From Pseudomonas fluvialis (GTDB lineage: Bacteria > Pseudomonadota > Gammaproteobacteria > Pseudomonadales > Pseudomonadaceae), in contig NZ_JACHLL010000002.1 of NCBI RefSeq assembly GCF_014207935.1, forward strand, positions 765,801-829,800: DNA of 64,000 nucleotides, written 5' to 3'. The translations under genes and the position numbers were made by a program. This document shows, one piece after another, positions 29,795 to 39,998 of this stretch. Numbering within the stretch: position 1 is the first letter of the stretch; each line of letters opens with the position of its first letter. The notes beneath the pieces were generated by a model, which searched no databases, was not told the DNA's origin, and saw only the letters and a list, made by a program, of their open reading frames with translations.

Positions 29795-29825
29795 AAAAAA
29801 AGGGGGCCTGCAAGGCCCCCTTTCT
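29795..29825 (-). terminator. Terminator after pnp (could work both ways)
   Basis: The stem AAAGGGGGCC/GGCCCCCTTT with loop TGCAA is flanked by A and T runs on both sides. On the minus strand it ends the rpsO-pnp unit, 18 bases after the pnp stop. Confidence 0.92.
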
Positions 29826-29842
29826 TCTTAGCGGTCGCTGGC

Positions 29843-31948
29843 TTAGACGCCAGAGGCCTCGGCAGCTTCAACGTCCTTCATGGACAGCTTGATGCGGCCA
29901 CGGTTGTCGACGTCGAGTACCAGGACTTTGACCTGTTGGCCTTCCTGCAGAACGTCGGTGACCTTGTCGATGCGCTTGTCGCTGATCTGCGAGATGTGCA
30001 GCAGGCCATCCTTGCCCGGCAGGATGCTGATGAACGCGCCGAAGTCGACGATGCGCTCCACCTTGCCTTCGTAGATCTTGCCGATCTCGGCTTCGGCGGT
30101 AATGCCCAGTACGCGCTGACGAGCAGCTTCAGCGGCATCCTTGGTTTCGCCGTAGATCTTCACGCTGCCATCGTCTTCGATGTCGATGGAAGCCTTGGTC
30201 TCTTCGCAGATGGCACGGATGGTCGCGCCGCCCTTGCCGATGACGTCGCGGATCTTGTCCGAATCGATCTTCATCTGAATCATGGTCGGAGCATTTTCCG
30301 ACAACTCGGCACGCGCGCTGCCGATGACCTGATTCATCTGGCCGAGGATGTTCAGGCGCGCTTCCAGCGCCTGCTCCAGGGCTTTTTCCATGATTTCTTC
30401 GGTGATGCCGTTGATCTTGATGTCCATCTGCAGGGCGGTGATGCCCTGAGCGGTACCGGCTACCTTGAAGTCCATGTCGCCCAGGTGGTCTTCGTCACCG
30501 AGGATGTCGGTCAGAACGGCAAACTTGTCGCCTTCCTTGACCAGACCCATGGCGATACCGGCAACCGGCGCCTTGACCGGAACACCGGCGTCCATCAGGG
30601 CCAGGGAAGCGCCACAGACCGACGCCATGGAGCTGGAGCCGTTGGATTCGGTGATTTCCGAAACCACGCGAATGGTGTACGGGAAGTCTGCCTGGCTCGG
30701 CAGCATGGCCTGTACGCCGCGACGGGCGAGACGGCCGTGACCGATTTCACGACGGCCAGCGCCGCCCATGCGACCACACTCACCAACCGAGAACGGCGGG
30801 AAGTTGTAGTGCAGCATGAAGCTGTCCTTGCGCTCGCCTTCCAGGGTATCGAGCAGCTGGGCATCGCGCGCGGTACCGAGGGTTGCAACGACCAGGGCCT
30901 GGGTTTCGCCACGGGTGAACAGGGCCGAACCGTGGGTCTTGCCCAGTACGCCAACTTCGATCTTCAGCGGACGAACGGTGCGGGTGTCGCGGCCGTCGAT
31001 GCGCGGCAGACCGTTGACGATGTTCTCGCGCACGGTGCGGTATTCCAGCAGACCGAAGACATCTTTCACTTCGCCAGCGGAGAACTGACCTTCGCCCTCA
31101 CCGGCGAACTTGGCCAGAACCTGATCACGCAGCTCGTCGAGACGGCTGTAGCGGTCCTGCTTGATGGTGATGGTGTAGGCCTGGGAGATGGCAGCACCGA
31201 ACTCGGCCTTGATGGCGTTGACCAGCGCGGTGTTCTCGGCCGGAGCGCTCCAGTTCCAGGTCGGCTTGCCGGCTTCGGCAGCCAGTTCCTTGACCGCCTT
31301 GATCACGGACTGGAACTCTTCATGGGCGAACAGCACGGCGCCCAGCATCTGGTCTTCGGTCAGCTCTTCGGCTTCCGATTCCACCATCAGTACGGCGGTG
31401 TCGGTACCGGCCACGACCATGTCCAGGCTGGAGCTCTGCAGCTGCTCATAGGTCGGGTTGAGGATGTAGCCGATTTCCGGGTGGAAACCGACACGGGCGG
31501 CGCCGATCGGGCCGCTGAACGGAATGCCGGAGATAGCCAGAGCAGCGGAGGTACCGATCATGGCGGCGATGTCCGGATCGGACTTCTTGTTGGTCGACAC
31601 CACGGTGCAGACAACCTGCACTTCGTTCATGAAGCCTTCCGGGAACAGCGGACGGATCGGACGATCGATCAGGCGCGAGGTCAGGGTTTCCTTCTCGGAA
31701 GGACGGCCTTCACGCTTGAAGAAACCGCCGGGGATACGGCCGGCGGCATAGGTTTTCTCTTGGTAATGCACGGACAGCGGGAAGAAGCCCTTGCCCGGAT
31801 CGGCTTGCTTGGCGCCGACCACAGTCACCAGCACGGTAACGTCGTCCATGGTGACCAGTACGGCACCGCTGGCCTGACGAGCCATGCGGCCGGTTTCGAG
31901 GGTGACGGTCGACTGACCGAACTGGAATTGCTTGATGACCGGGTTCAC
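29843..31948 (-). CDS. pnp: Polyribonucleotide nucleotidyltransferase (PNPase)
   Basis: This 701-residue phosphorolytic 3'-5' exoribonuclease is part of the degradosome. Two RNase PH domains occupy roughly residues 10-145 and 310-545 with a helical linker between; a KH domain ([20 protein letters not shown]) and an S1 domain ([32 protein letters not shown]) follow. The phosphate-binding [20 protein letters not shown] block is present. The region upstream contains a long hairpin that resembles the RNase III-processed leader through which PNPase controls its own mRNA in enterobacteria. Order rpsO-pnp is conserved. Confidence 0.98.
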   Translation of the reverse strand: MNPVIKQFQFGQSTVTLETGRMARQASGAVLVTMDDVTVLVTVVGAKQADPGKGFFPLSVHYQEKTYAAGRIPGGFFKREGRPSEKETLTSRLIDRPIRPLFPEGFMNEVQVVCTVVSTNKKSDPDIAAMIGTSAALAISGIPFSGPIGAARVGFHPEIGYILNPTYEQLQSSSLDMVVAGTDTAVLMVESEAEELTEDQMLGAVLFAHEEFQSVIKAVKELAAEAGKPTWNWSAPAENTALVNAIKAEFGAAISQAYTITIKQDRYSRLDELRDQVLAKFAGEGEGQFSAGEVKDVFGLLEYRTVRENIVNGLPRIDGRDTRTVRPLKIEVGVLGKTHGSALFTRGETQALVVATLGTARDAQLLDTLEGERKDSFMLHYNFPPFSVGECGRMGGAGRREIGHGRLARRGVQAMLPSQADFPYTIRVVSEITESNGSSSMASVCGASLALMDAGVPVKAPVAGIAMGLVKEGDKFAVLTDILGDEDHLGDMDFKVAGTAQGITALQMDIKINGITEEIMEKALEQALEARLNILGQMNQVIGSARAELSENAPTMIQMKIDSDKIRDVIGKGGATIRAICEETKASIDIEDDGSVKIYGETKDAAEAARQRVLGITAEAEIGKIYEGKVERIVDFGAFISILPGKDGLLHISQISDKRIDKVTDVLQEGQQVKVLVLDVDNRGRIKLSMKDVEAAEASGV

Positions 31949-32036
31949 GGTGTCTTTACCTTCTCTATTTGTGGCTCTTGGGGAAATCGCGGGCAGCTAC
32001 GGGAATCGGACCCGACACCGTCCAAAACGCGGAAGA

Positions 32037-32092
32037 CGGAAAGCCAGAAGCCGAAAGCAGGGTTTCCCCCACTTCCGGCTCCAGGCTTCCGC
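32037..32092 (-). other. Long imperfect hairpin between rpsO and pnp
   Basis: On the minus strand the arm CGGAAGCCTGGAGCCGGAAG pairs with CTTTCGGCTTCTGGCTTTCCG about the loop TGGGGGAAACCCTG, giving a stem of roughly 20 bp with few mismatches. The position matches the double-stranded leader cut by RNase III and PNPase in enteric bacteria. It may also attenuate rpsO readthrough. Function here is inferred. Confidence 0.6.
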
Positions 32093-32112
32093 TCCAAATC
32101 TGCAACGCTAAA

Positions 32113-32382
32113 TTAGCGACGCAGACCCAGGCGACCGATCAGGGCGCTGTAACGAGCAGTGTCAACGTTCTTCAGGTAGTCCAGCAGCTTACGACGCTGG
32201 TTCACCATGCGGATCAGACCACGACGGGAGTGGTGATCCTTGGCGTTGTCCTTGAAGTGACCCTGCAGCTTGTTGATGTTGGCGGACAGCAGGGCAACCT
32301 GCACTTCCGGAGAACCGGTGTCGCCTTCAGCGCGCTTGTAGTCGTTTACGATCTGGGCTTTTTCTTGAGCGCTCAGTGCCAT
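32113..32382 (-). CDS. rpsO: 30S ribosomal protein S15
   Basis: This 89-residue S15 binds the central domain of 16S rRNA and helps form the intersubunit bridge. Signatures are [53 protein letters not shown]. The sequence is complete and typical, with GTG-free ATG start and Shine-Dalgarno GGAG. It lies upstream of pnp, separated by a hairpin-forming spacer, and downstream of truB on the same strand. Confidence 0.98.
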   Translation of the reverse strand: MALSAQEKAQIVNDYKRAEGDTGSPEVQVALLSANINKLQGHFKDNAKDHHSRRGLIRMVNQRRKLLDYLKNVDTARYSALIGRLGLRR

Positions 32383-32504
32383 GGTTAGGGCTCCTCTGAG
32401 TGAACAGGCCAGGGCTTTGACCCTGTGTTTTAAAGTGAGGAATGACCATGCCTGTTAACAGCCACCCTCGTTCCCCTGGCAGATCAACCCGCCAGCGGTT
32501 TCGG

Positions 32505-33422
32505 TCAGACTGACCGAATCAGTCGACGCGGGGCAATTCGCCCATCGTCTGTCACCTCACCGATACCGATGAAGCGTCCTTCGTGATCCTGTACCCGCAG
32601 CATGCCGAACTTCGGTGCTTCCGGTACGCGTACCGGCTGCCCATGCAACCAGTAGTAGGCGCTGTGCTCCGAGAGCTGTACCAGCGGCCAGTGCAGCAAA
32701 CCCGCATCTGCCGGCAGGAGAAACGCATCCAGCGCTTCCGAGCCGCCCTCGGCATGGGCTTTCTCCAGCGTTTCCAGGCTTACGGCTTGGGCCAACACAA
32801 AAGGCCCGGCCTGGGTGCGTCGCAATTGCGCCACATGAGCACCGCAGCCCAGCACCTGACCGAGGTCTTCGACCAGGGTGCGAATGTAGGTGCCTTTGCT
32901 GCAGGCCACCTCAAGCGTCGCCAGTGGCGGCTCGAAGGCCTCTACATCGAGGCGCGATATAGTAACAGATCGCGCCTCGCGCTCCACTACCTCTCCAGCC
33001 CGCGCCAGCTTGTACAGCGGTTGACCATCCTTCTTCAACGCCGAGTACATGGGCGGTATCTGTTTGATATCACCACGAAAACCCACCAGCGCCTGCTCCA
33101 GTTCGGAGCGACCAACGGTCACCTCGCGGCGCTCAAGAACATCACCTTCGGCATCGCCGGTTGTGGTGGTCACCCCCAACTGCGCCACGGTGCGGTAGCC
33201 CTTGTCGGCATCCAGCAGGTACTGGGAGTACTTGGTCGCCTCGCCGAAACAGAGCGGCAAAACACCAGTGGCGAGCGGATCGAGACTGCCGGTATGACCG
33301 GCCTTCTCGGCATTGAGCAACCAGCGCACCTTTTGCAGCGCCTGGTTGGAGCTCATGCCCAGCGGCTTGTCGAATACGAGAATACCGTTGACTGCACGGC
33401 GAATACGTTTGACCTGGGCCAC
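32505..33422 (-). CDS. truB: tRNA pseudouridine(55) synthase
   Basis: This 305-residue enzyme makes pseudouridine 55 in the tRNA T loop. The catalytic aspartate is in [15 protein letters not shown]; other motifs are [55 protein letters not shown] and [17 protein letters not shown]-terminal PUA-like part follows. Its start is 2 bases after the rbfA stop, so the two are translationally linked within the rimP-nusA-infB-rbfA-truB operon. Confidence 0.97.
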   Translation of the reverse strand: MAQVKRIRRAVNGILVFDKPLGMSSNQALQKVRWLLNAEKAGHTGSLDPLATGVLPLCFGEATKYSQYLLDADKGYRTVAQLGVTTTTGDAEGDVLERREVTVGRSELEQALVGFRGDIKQIPPMYSALKKDGQPLYKLARAGEVVEREARSVTISRLDVEAFEPPLATLEVACSKGTYIRTLVEDLGQVLGCGAHVAQLRRTQAGPFVLAQAVSLETLEKAHAEGGSEALDAFLLPADAGLLHWPLVQLSEHSAYYWLHGQPVRVPEAPKFGMLRVQDHEGRFIGIGEVTDDGRIAPRRLIRSV

Positions 33423-33424
33423 GC

Positions 33425-33808
33425 TCAGTCCTCGTCCTGCTGCTTACGACGATCCTCGGCCAGAGCCTGGTCGATCAGGGCGGACAGGTGCGCACCACGG
33501 GAGATGCTCTCGTCGTAGTGGAAATGGATCTGCGGCACGCTGCGCAGCTTCATCACACGCCCCAGCAACATGCGCAGGTAACCGGACGCATCGTTGAGGA
33601 TATGCAGATTGCCACGCACCTTGTCCGCGTCGGTATCGCCCATCAGGGTGATGAACACCTTGGCATGGCCCAGGTCACGACTGACCTCGACGGCGGTGAT
33701 GGTGACGAAGCCCAGGCGCGGATCTCTGACTTCGCGCGGAATCAGCACGGCCAGCTCTTTCTGCATCTGGTCACCGATACGCTGGGTGCGACTGTAATCT
33801 TTTGCCAT
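33425..33808 (-). CDS. rbfA: Ribosome-binding factor A
   Basis: This 127-residue KH-fold protein is needed for late maturation of the 30S subunit and cold adaptation. Recognisable parts are [19 protein letters not shown] at the start, [29 protein letters not shown], and [25 protein letters not shown]. The acidic/basic C-terminal tail ([10 protein letters not shown]) is normal for gammaproteobacteria. It is between infB and truB. Confidence 0.96.
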   Translation of the reverse strand: MAKDYSRTQRIGDQMQKELAVLIPREVRDPRLGFVTITAVEVSRDLGHAKVFITLMGDTDADKVRGNLHILNDASGYLRMLLGRVMKLRSVPQIHFHYDESISRGAHLSALIDQALAEDRRKQQDED

Positions 33809-33887
33809 TTTCCTTTACCTCATAAGCGGCAAACGCCCGACTCCGCAAACAGAGCGGAGCCGGGCGCTGCAGGGCGAACGAGCAACC

Positions 33888-36380
33888 TTACAGGCTGCGC
33901 GCCACCTGGACTTTCTCGAACACTTCGATCTTGTCGCCGACCTTGACGTCGTTGTAGCTCTTCACCGCGATACCGCACTCCATGCCGTTACGCACCTCAG
34001 ACATGTCGTCCTTGAAGCGGCGCAGGGATTCCAGTTCGCCTTCGAAGATCACCACGTCGTCACGCAGCACACGGATCGGACGATTACGGTGCACGACACC
34101 CTCGACCACCATGCAGCCGGCAACCGCGCCGAACTTCGGCGAGCGGAACACGTCACGCACTTCGGCGATACCCAGGATGTTCTCGCGCACATCGCTGCCA
34201 AGCATGCCGGTCAGGGCCTTCTTGACGTCTTCGATGATGTCGTAGATCACGTTGTAATAACGCATGTCCAGGCCTTCGGCCTCGACGATCTTGCGCGCAC
34301 CAGCATCGGCACGGACGTTGAAGCCGAACAGCACGGCGTTGGAGGCCAGCGCCAGGTTGGCATCGGACTCGGTGATACCACCGACACCACCGCCAACCAC
34401 GCGAACCTGCACTTCATCGTTGCCCAGACCGCTGAGCGAACCCTGCAGTGCTTCCAGCGAGCCACGGACGTCGGACTTGAGGACGATATTGAGCGTCTTC
34501 TTCTCTTCCTGGCCCATATTCTCGAAGATGTTTTCCAGCTTGCCGGCATGCGCGCGAGCCAGTTTCACTTCGCGGAACTTGCCTTGACGGAACAGGGCCA
34601 CTTCACGGGCCTTCTTCTCGTCGGCAACTACGGTCATGTCGTCGCCCGCTTCCGGGGTGCCGTCCAGGCCGAGAATCTCGACCGGAATCGACGGACCGGC
34701 TTCCTTGATCGGCTTGCCGTTCTCGTCAAGCATGGCGCGCACGCGGCCATAGTTGACGCCGACCAGGACCATGTCGCCCTGACGCAGGGTGCCGTCCTGA
34801 ACCAGCACGGTGGCTACCGGGCCACGGCCCTTGTCCAGGCGGGACTCGACGACCACGCCACGGCCCGGAGCCGACGGAGTGGCTTTGAGTTCAAGCACTT
34901 CAGCCTGCAGCAACACAGCTTCGAGCAGTTCGTCGACGCCGGTACCCATCTTGGCGGAGACATGAACGAACGGCGCATCACCGCCCCACTCTTCCGGGAT
35001 AACGTCCAGAGCGGCTAGACCGTTCTTGATGTTGTCCGGGTTGGCATCGGGCTTGTCGATCTTGTTGACCGCAACCACGATCGGCACGCCAGCGGCTTTC
35101 GCATGCTGCACGGCTTCCTGGGTCTGCGGCATCACGCCGTCGTCCGCCGCCACCACCAGGATGACGATATCGGTCGCCTTGGCACCACGGGCACGCATCT
35201 GAGTGAACGCAGCGTGACCCGGGGTATCGAGGAAGGTGACCATGCCGCGATCGGTTTCGACGTGGTAGGCGCCAATGTGCTGGGTAATACCACCCGCTTC
35301 ACCAGCGGCCACCTTGGCGCGGCGGATGTAGTCGAGCAGCGAGGTCTTACCGTGGTCAACGTGACCCATCACGGTCACTACCGGCGCGCGGGACAATGCC
35401 TCGCCTTCAAACTTCAGCGACTCAGCCAGTTGCTCTTCCAGGGCGTTCTCGCTGACCAGCTTGACCTTGTGCCCAAACTCTTCAGCCACCAGCTGGGCAG
35501 TTTCCTGATCCAGCACCTGGTTGATGGTCACCGGAGTGCCCATCTTGAACATGAACTTGACGATTTCCGCGCCCTTGATCGCCATCTGCGACGCCAGCTC
35601 GGCAACGGTAATGGTTTCGCCAATGTTGATATCACGCACGATGGGCCCCGTTGGGCTCTGGAACCCATGTTGATTGCGCTTCTTCAGCTTGGACTTGCCA
35701 CCACGACCACCACGGCGGAAACCATCGGTCTCCTCGTCGGTGCTACGTGGCGCAACGCGCGGCGCCGGAACCTTCTCTTTCTCTTTGACCGAAGGACGGT
35801 GGGCCGTGTGCTTGCGATCGCGACGCTCATCCTCATCACGAGTCGGCGCCGGACGATCCGGCACGCGACGGACCTCTTCCTTCTTGCGGTCATCCAGCGG
35901 AGCGGCGGCAACCGCGTCAACGACAGGAGCGACCGTCGCAGCAACAGGAGCTGCGGCAGGAACCTGAGCCTGCCGGCTTGCCACCTCGGCAGCCTGCTTC
36001 TTGGCTTCTTCGACAGCCTTCTGGCGCGCCGCTTCCTCGGCAGCCTGCTGCTCGGCCAGCTCGCGCAGACGATCAGCTTCGAGCTCTTCCGGGCTGCGCT
36101 TGACGTAGGTTTTCTTCTTGCGCACTTCAACGCTGACCGTCTTACTACCAGCGACCCTCAGGGTCGTGGTGGTCTTGCGCTGCAGGGTAATCTTGCGCGG
36201 CTCTTCAACTTTCTCACCGTGGCTACCTTTCAGGTAGGCCAGCAGAGCCTGCTTCTCGTTATCGGTCACAACCTGGTCGGCGCTGGAATGCGACAGACCG
36301 GCCTCACGCATCTGCTGCAGCAGGCGCTCTACCGGCGTATCGACCACTTGGGCCAGTTCTTTCACCGTGACTTGCGTCAT
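33888..36380 (-). CDS. infB: Translation initiation factor IF-2
   Basis: This 830-residue GTPase recruits fMet-tRNA and joins subunits. The N-terminal IF2-N domain ([24 protein letters not shown]) is followed by a long charged Ala/Glu/Lys/Arg-rich linker (roughly residues 90-250), then the G domain with [25 protein letters not shown], and domains II-IV to the C-terminus. The linker is typical of gammaproteobacterial IF2. No internal alternative start is claimed, although shorter IF2 isoforms are known in E. coli. Confidence 0.98.
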   Translation of the reverse strand: MTQVTVKELAQVVDTPVERLLQQMREAGLSHSSADQVVTDNEKQALLAYLKGSHGEKVEEPRKITLQRKTTTTLRVAGSKTVSVEVRKKKTYVKRSPEELEADRLRELAEQQAAEEAARQKAVEEAKKQAAEVASRQAQVPAAAPVAATVAPVVDAVAAAPLDDRKKEEVRRVPDRPAPTRDEDERRDRKHTAHRPSVKEKEKVPAPRVAPRSTDEETDGFRRGGRGGKSKLKKRNQHGFQSPTGPIVRDINIGETITVAELASQMAIKGAEIVKFMFKMGTPVTINQVLDQETAQLVAEEFGHKVKLVSENALEEQLAESLKFEGEALSRAPVVTVMGHVDHGKTSLLDYIRRAKVAAGEAGGITQHIGAYHVETDRGMVTFLDTPGHAAFTQMRARGAKATDIVILVVAADDGVMPQTQEAVQHAKAAGVPIVVAVNKIDKPDANPDNIKNGLAALDVIPEEWGGDAPFVHVSAKMGTGVDELLEAVLLQAEVLELKATPSAPGRGVVVESRLDKGRGPVATVLVQDGTLRQGDMVLVGVNYGRVRAMLDENGKPIKEAGPSIPVEILGLDGTPEAGDDMTVVADEKKAREVALFRQGKFREVKLARAHAGKLENIFENMGQEEKKTLNIVLKSDVRGSLEALQGSLSGLGNDEVQVRVVGGGVGGITESDANLALASNAVLFGFNVRADAGARKIVEAEGLDMRYYNVIYDIIEDVKKALTGMLGSDVRENILGIAEVRDVFRSPKFGAVAGCMVVEGVVHRNRPIRVLRDDVVIFEGELESLRRFKDDMSEVRNGMECGIAVKSYNDVKVGDKIEVFEKVQVARSL

Positions 36381-36407
36381 GCACTTCTCTCCTCGGACAG
36401 CGACCGC

Positions 36408-37889
36408 TTACTCAAACCAATGAGCGCGGGCTGCCATGATCAGCTTGCCGGCACGCGCTTCATCCATACCGTCGATCACGAGCAGGTCATCAATCGACTG
36501 CTCCGCCAGGTCCTCACGGGTAATCACACCACGCATTGCCAGCTCTGCAGCCAGCTCGCGGGTCATACCTTCCAGGCTGACGAGATCTTCGGCGGGATGG
36601 GCATCCGCCAGTTTTTCCTCTGTGGCGATCGCCTTGGTCAGCAAACGATCCTTCGCGCGGGCGCGCAGCTCATTGACGATGTCTTCATCAAAACCGTCGA
36701 TATTGAGCATTTCTTCCATTGGCACGTAGGCGATTTCTTCCAGGCTGGTGAAGCCCTCTTCGACCAGCACTTGCGCCAACTCTTCATCCACTTCCAGTTC
36801 GTCGATGAACTGCTGGAGGATGTCGCCAGTTTCTTCCTGTTGCTTGGCCTGAATGTCCGCTTCGGTCATCACATTCAGGGTCCAGCCGGTCAGCTGACTG
36901 GCCAGACGCACGTTCTGACCGCCACGACCGATGGCCTGGGCCAGGTTGTCCTCGGCAACGGCGATGTCCATGGCATGGGCATCTTCGTCAACGATGATGG
37001 CAGCAACTTCGGCCGGTGCCATGGCATTGATCACGAACTGCGCCGGGTTGTCGTCCCACAGCACGATATCGACGCGCTCGCCACCCAGCTCGCCAGAAAC
37101 GGCCTGGACACGCGAACCGCGCATACCGATGCAGGCGCCCTGCGGATCGATACGCTTGTCCTTGGAACGCACGGCGATCTTGGCTCGCGAACCCGGATCA
37201 CGGGCTGCGGCCATCACGTCGATCAGCTGCTCGGCAATTTCCGGCACTTCGATGCGGAACAGCTCGATCAGCATCTGCGGCGCGGTACGCGACAGGATCA
37301 GTTGCGGACCACGGTTCTCGCTGCGAATTTCCTTCAGCAGGGCACGCAGACGGGCACCAACACGGAAGGTTTCACGCGGGATGATGTCTTCGCGGGCCAG
37401 CAGAGCTTCGGCGTTGTTACCCAGATCAACGATCACGTTGTCGCGGGTCACTTTTTTCACGGTACCGGAGATGATGTCACCGACGCGCTCGCGATAGGCT
37501 TCGACCACCTGGGCACGCTCAGCCTCGCGCACTTTCTGCACGATGACCTGCTTGGCGGTTTGCGCAGCAATGCGACCAAACTCGATGGAGTCGATCTTCT
37601 CTTCGACAACGTCGCCAATCTTGGCGCCGGCCTTGATTTCTTGAGCCTGCTCTACGGTCAGCTGGGCTGCCGGATTCTCCAGGTCATCTTCATCGACGAC
37701 AGTCCAGCAACGGAAGCTCTCGTAGTTGCCGCTGTGGCGGTTGATTTCAACCCGCACTTCGACTTCGTCGTCGTAACGCTTCTTGGTGGCAGTCGCAAGC
37801 GCCAGCTCCAGCGCTTCGAAAATCACACTTGCCGGTACGCCCTTTTCATTGGACACCGACTCTACAACCAGCAGTACTTCTTTACTCAT
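36408..37889 (-). CDS. nusA: Transcription termination/antitermination factor NusA
   Basis: At 493 residues it has full NusA architecture: N-terminal RNA-polymerase-binding domain, S1 domain ([29 protein letters not shown]), two KH domains ([34 protein letters not shown]... and [18 protein letters not shown]), and two C-terminal acidic repeats ([40 protein letters not shown]). NusA modulates pausing and termination and is part of the rrn antitermination complex. It sits between rimP and infB as in most proteobacteria. Confidence 0.98.
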   Translation of the reverse strand: MSKEVLLVVESVSNEKGVPASVIFEALELALATATKKRYDDEVEVRVEINRHSGNYESFRCWTVVDEDDLENPAAQLTVEQAQEIKAGAKIGDVVEEKIDSIEFGRIAAQTAKQVIVQKVREAERAQVVEAYRERVGDIISGTVKKVTRDNVIVDLGNNAEALLAREDIIPRETFRVGARLRALLKEIRSENRGPQLILSRTAPQMLIELFRIEVPEIAEQLIDVMAAARDPGSRAKIAVRSKDKRIDPQGACIGMRGSRVQAVSGELGGERVDIVLWDDNPAQFVINAMAPAEVAAIIVDEDAHAMDIAVAEDNLAQAIGRGGQNVRLASQLTGWTLNVMTEADIQAKQQEETGDILQQFIDELEVDEELAQVLVEEGFTSLEEIAYVPMEEMLNIDGFDEDIVNELRARAKDRLLTKAIATEEKLADAHPAEDLVSLEGMTRELAAELAMRGVITREDLAEQSIDDLLVIDGMDEARAGKLIMAARAHWFE

Positions 37890-37971
37890 CGTACGCCTCG
37901 CCTATCTCAATCCGTTGGACCCGCGGAGTCCGCGCTCTGTGCGTGTTCAGCGCTGGCTGCGGAGCCGCGCT

Positions 37972-38430
37972 TCAATCAAACCGGGGAATGATGTTGGCCT
38001 TCTCGATGGAGTCGACCGGCAGCAGATACTCGTGCTCGTCCGCCTGGACAATCACATCCTGCTCCTCGACACCCTTCAGCAGACCCTGAAAGTTGCGACG
38101 CCCTTCAAATGGCGAACGCAGCTTGATCTTCACTTGCTCGCCAGCGTGTTTGGCAAACTGTTCAAGCGTGAACAGCGGCCGATCCATGCCTGGCGACGAA
38201 ACCTCGAGGGTGTACTCGGAACTGATGGGGTCTTCCACATCCAGTACACCGCTGACCTGACGACTGACTTTTTCGCAGTCATCTACCTGAATGCCATTGG
38301 CATGATCGATATAGACACGCAGCAATGAATGTCGACCTTGGGAGATGAACTCAACCCCCCAGCATTCATAACCCAGCGCTTCAACGACCGGAGCCAACAT
38401 GGCCTGCAACTGTTCCAGCTTGCTCGACAC
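37972..38430 (-). CDS. rimP: Ribosome maturation factor RimP
   Basis: This 152-residue protein is needed for 30S maturation. Motifs are [58 protein letters not shown] and [16 protein letters not shown]. It is the first gene of the rimP-nusA-infB-rbfA-truB operon. The leader upstream carries a promoter and two intrinsic-terminator hairpins, so readthrough may be regulated. The Shine-Dalgarno GAGAGG lies a few bases before the ATG. Confidence 0.95.
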   Translation of the reverse strand: MSSKLEQLQAMLAPVVEALGYECWGVEFISQGRHSLLRVYIDHANGIQVDDCEKVSRQVSGVLDVEDPISSEYTLEVSSPGMDRPLFTLEQFAKHAGEQVKIKLRSPFEGRRNFQGLLKGVEEQDVIVQADEHEYLLPVDSIEKANIIPRFD

Positions 38431-38453
38431 GTGAACCTCTCGTGCATGCCGTG

Positions 38454-38480
38454 AAAATAAAAAATGGGCGAAACGCCCAT
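38454..38480 (-). terminator. Terminator-like hairpin in the rimP leader
   Basis: On the minus strand the stem ATGGGCG/CGCCCAT with loop TTT is followed by a T-rich run. It lies about 24 bases before the rimP ATG, so it would be an attenuator rather than the end of a gene. Confidence 0.75.
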
Positions 38481-38521
38481 CCCATGTGCCGCCTGCATGA
38501 CGACCAAAACTGTCCAGCTAG

Positions 38522-38546
38522 CAAAAAGCCCCTAAAAAGGGGCTTC
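38522..38546 (-). terminator. Strong intrinsic terminator upstream of rimP
   Basis: On the minus strand GAAGCCCC, a TTTTTA loop, GGGGCTT and then TTTTT form a textbook terminator. It closes the short transcript that would start near 38610. Confidence 0.88.
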
Positions 38547-38610
38547 GCGACCACTGGTGCGCGAGCCTGGCCTCCAGAACTGGAGCAACCCTGCACCGCA
38601 ACAAAGCTGA
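38522..38610 (-). ncRNA. Candidate small RNA or attenuated leader of the rimP-nusA-infB operon
   Basis: The minus strand has a good sigma-70 promoter (TTGACC at 38646-38641, 18-base spacer, TATCCT at 38622-38617). The predicted ~88-nt transcript contains a CTCCAG/CTGGAG hairpin (38572-38585), a second pairing region ACCA/TGGT (around 38550-38560), and ends in a strong terminator with a T run. It contains no plausible ORF. It could be an independent sRNA or a leader whose readthrough feeds rimP. I cannot match it to a named RNA. Confidence 0.55.
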
Positions 38611-38616
38611 TGCGCA

Positions 38617-38646
38617 AGGATACAGCCCCACCGCCCTTTCGGTCAA
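38617..38646 (-). promoter_or_regulatory. Sigma-70 promoter upstream of the rimP operon / small RNA
   Basis: TTGACC (-35) and TATCCT (-10) with an 18-base spacer are on the minus strand. The predicted start is near 38610. The close consensus match suggests strong transcription. Confidence 0.65.
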
Positions 38647-38662
38647 CCTGACGACCAGTAAC

Positions 38663-38691
38663 GACAACGCCCGCATGCAGCGGGCGTTGTC
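38663..38691 (-). terminator. 12-bp inverted repeat after tRNA-Leu
   Basis: The perfect arms GACAACGCCCGC/GCGGGCGTTGTC around ATGCA begin 5 bases beyond the encoded CCA of the tRNA. There is no long T run on the minus strand, so it may be a processing or weak termination structure. Confidence 0.6.
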
Positions 38692-38696
38692 TTGTA

Positions 38697-38782
38697 TGGT
38701 ACCGAGGAGGGGACTCGAACCCCTACAGCCTATGGCCACTACCACCTCAAGGTAGCGTGTCTACCAATTCCACCACCTCGGC
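38697..38782 (-). tRNA. tRNA-Leu (anticodon GAG)
   Basis: On the minus strand the gene begins GCCGAGGTGGTGG, has the class II long variable arm (GTGGCCATAGGCTGT), T arm AGGGGTTCGAGTCCCCT, acceptor complement CCTCGGT and an encoded A-CCA end. The anticodon loop reads TTGAGGT, giving GAG. It closely resembles E. coli leuU, which likewise sits between secG and rimP. Confidence 0.95.
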
Positions 38783-38791
38783 AAAACCGTC

Positions 38792-39175
38792 TTACTGCCC
38801 CTCTGCGGGAGGAACATCGGAAGCCGCATCAGCCTTCGGCTTTTGCTCTTCCAGAACCGGAACATCAGATACTGCCGGAACTTCTTGCTTCTGCTCGAGC
38901 ACTGCCGGATCCGGCAGGCCTGCACCACTCAACTCGTTAGCTTTCTCTTTAGCAAAGAAGGCTAAGCCCAAGCTGGTAATGAAAAATACGGCGGCGAGTA
39001 TAGCAGTAAACCGACTCAGAAAGGTAGCAGAACCTTGGCTTCCGAATACAGTTGCCGAAGCACCCGCACCAAAGGATGCACCAGCATCCGCACCCTTACC
39101 CTGCTGCAGCAGCACCAGGACCACAAGGCCCAGCGCCATCAGCAGATGAATCACGACTACGATAGTCTCAAGCAT
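38792..39175 (-). CDS. secG: Preprotein translocase subunit SecG
   Basis: This 127-residue inner-membrane subunit of SecYEG has two transmembrane helices (about residues 3-22 and 53-75) linked by the conserved loop [30 protein letters not shown]. The C-terminal ~50 residues are an acidic, Pro/Glu/Lys-rich tail common in pseudomonads. It starts 2 bases from the tpiA stop and is followed by tRNA-Leu, the standard tpiA-secG-leuU order. Confidence 0.95.
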   Translation of the reverse strand: MLETIVVVIHLLMALGLVVLVLLQQGKGADAGASFGAGASATVFGSQGSATFLSRFTAILAAVFFITSLGLAFFAKEKANELSGAGLPDPAVLEQKQEVPAVSDVPVLEEQKPKADAASDVPPAEGQ

Positions 39176-39177
39176 TC

Positions 39178-39933
39178 TCAGTTTCCTGCGGCACGACAGA
39201 TCGCACCAAACTCATCTGCATTTAGTGAGGCGCCACCAATAAGCCCCCCATCAATATCCGACATGCCGAACAACTCGACAGCATTGGCGGCCTTTACGCT
39301 ACCGCCATAAAGCACGCGCAAACCGCGCGCTACTTCAGCATTCTCAGCCGCGACCTGAGCGCGGATCGCCGCATGCACTTCCTGAGCCTGCTGCGGCGTC
39401 GCAGTCAGACCAGTACCAATTGCCCACACAGGCTCATAAGCCACTACCGCGCGAGCAAAAGCACCAACACCCAGCTCTTCAATCACCGCACCCAGCTGAC
39501 GCGAAACAACCAGCAGAGTCTCTCCCGCCTCACGCTCCTGCAGGGTTTCACCCACACAGAGAATTGGCTGCAATCCGCAGGATTGCGCTGCTTCGAATTT
39601 TCGCGCCACCTGCTGATCAGTCTCCCCCAGCACCATTCGGCGCTCGGAATGCCCAACCAGAACAAAGACACATTCAGCATCATGCAACTGGCTCGCAGCA
39701 ACCTCACCGGTAAGCGCACCCTGCATCGGCTCAACCGAACAGTTTTGAGCACCTACCGCAATCGACTTGCCATGCAGCTCATGAACAACCTGCTGCAGAT
39801 ACAGACAAGGAGGCAAAACCGCGACCTCGACTCCTGCAGGCAACGCCAACTGACGGAGCCCTTTGATCAGCTCTGCGACGCTGGCGCGGGTACCGTGCAT
39901 TTTCCAGTTACCAGCTACCAAGGGGCGACGCAT
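39178..39933 (-). CDS. tpiA: Triosephosphate isomerase
   Basis: This 251-residue TIM-barrel enzyme interconverts DHAP and glyceraldehyde-3-phosphate. The N-terminal Lys is in AGNWKMHG, the electrophilic His in VGHSERR, the catalytic Glu in [12 protein letters not shown], and the phosphate-binding loop is [11 protein letters not shown]. It is complete. It sits between glmM and secG, on the same strand as both. Confidence 0.98.
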   Translation of the reverse strand: MRRPLVAGNWKMHGTRASVAELIKGLRQLALPAGVEVAVLPPCLYLQQVVHELHGKSIAVGAQNCSVEPMQGALTGEVAASQLHDAECVFVLVGHSERRMVLGETDQQVARKFEAAQSCGLQPILCVGETLQEREAGETLLVVSRQLGAVIEELGVGAFARAVVAYEPVWAIGTGLTATPQQAQEVHAAIRAQVAAENAEVARGLRVLYGGSVKAANAVELFGMSDIDGGLIGGASLNADEFGAICRAAGN

Positions 39934-39998
39934 GCTCTACCTCGTCGATCAAAGTGGGCGCAGATGTTACCCAAGCAAAAATGAACAGGCAAGAAAAA

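Noticed and set aside
29936..32116. 726-codon open frame antisense to pnp
   Set aside because: It mirrors pnp codon by codon in a GC-rich genome, has no family resemblance and crosses the rpsO-pnp leader; a shadow frame.
35103..37991. 962-codon open frame antisense to infB/nusA
   Set aside because: It spans two verified genes on the other strand and their spacer, with no domain; a product of GC codon bias.
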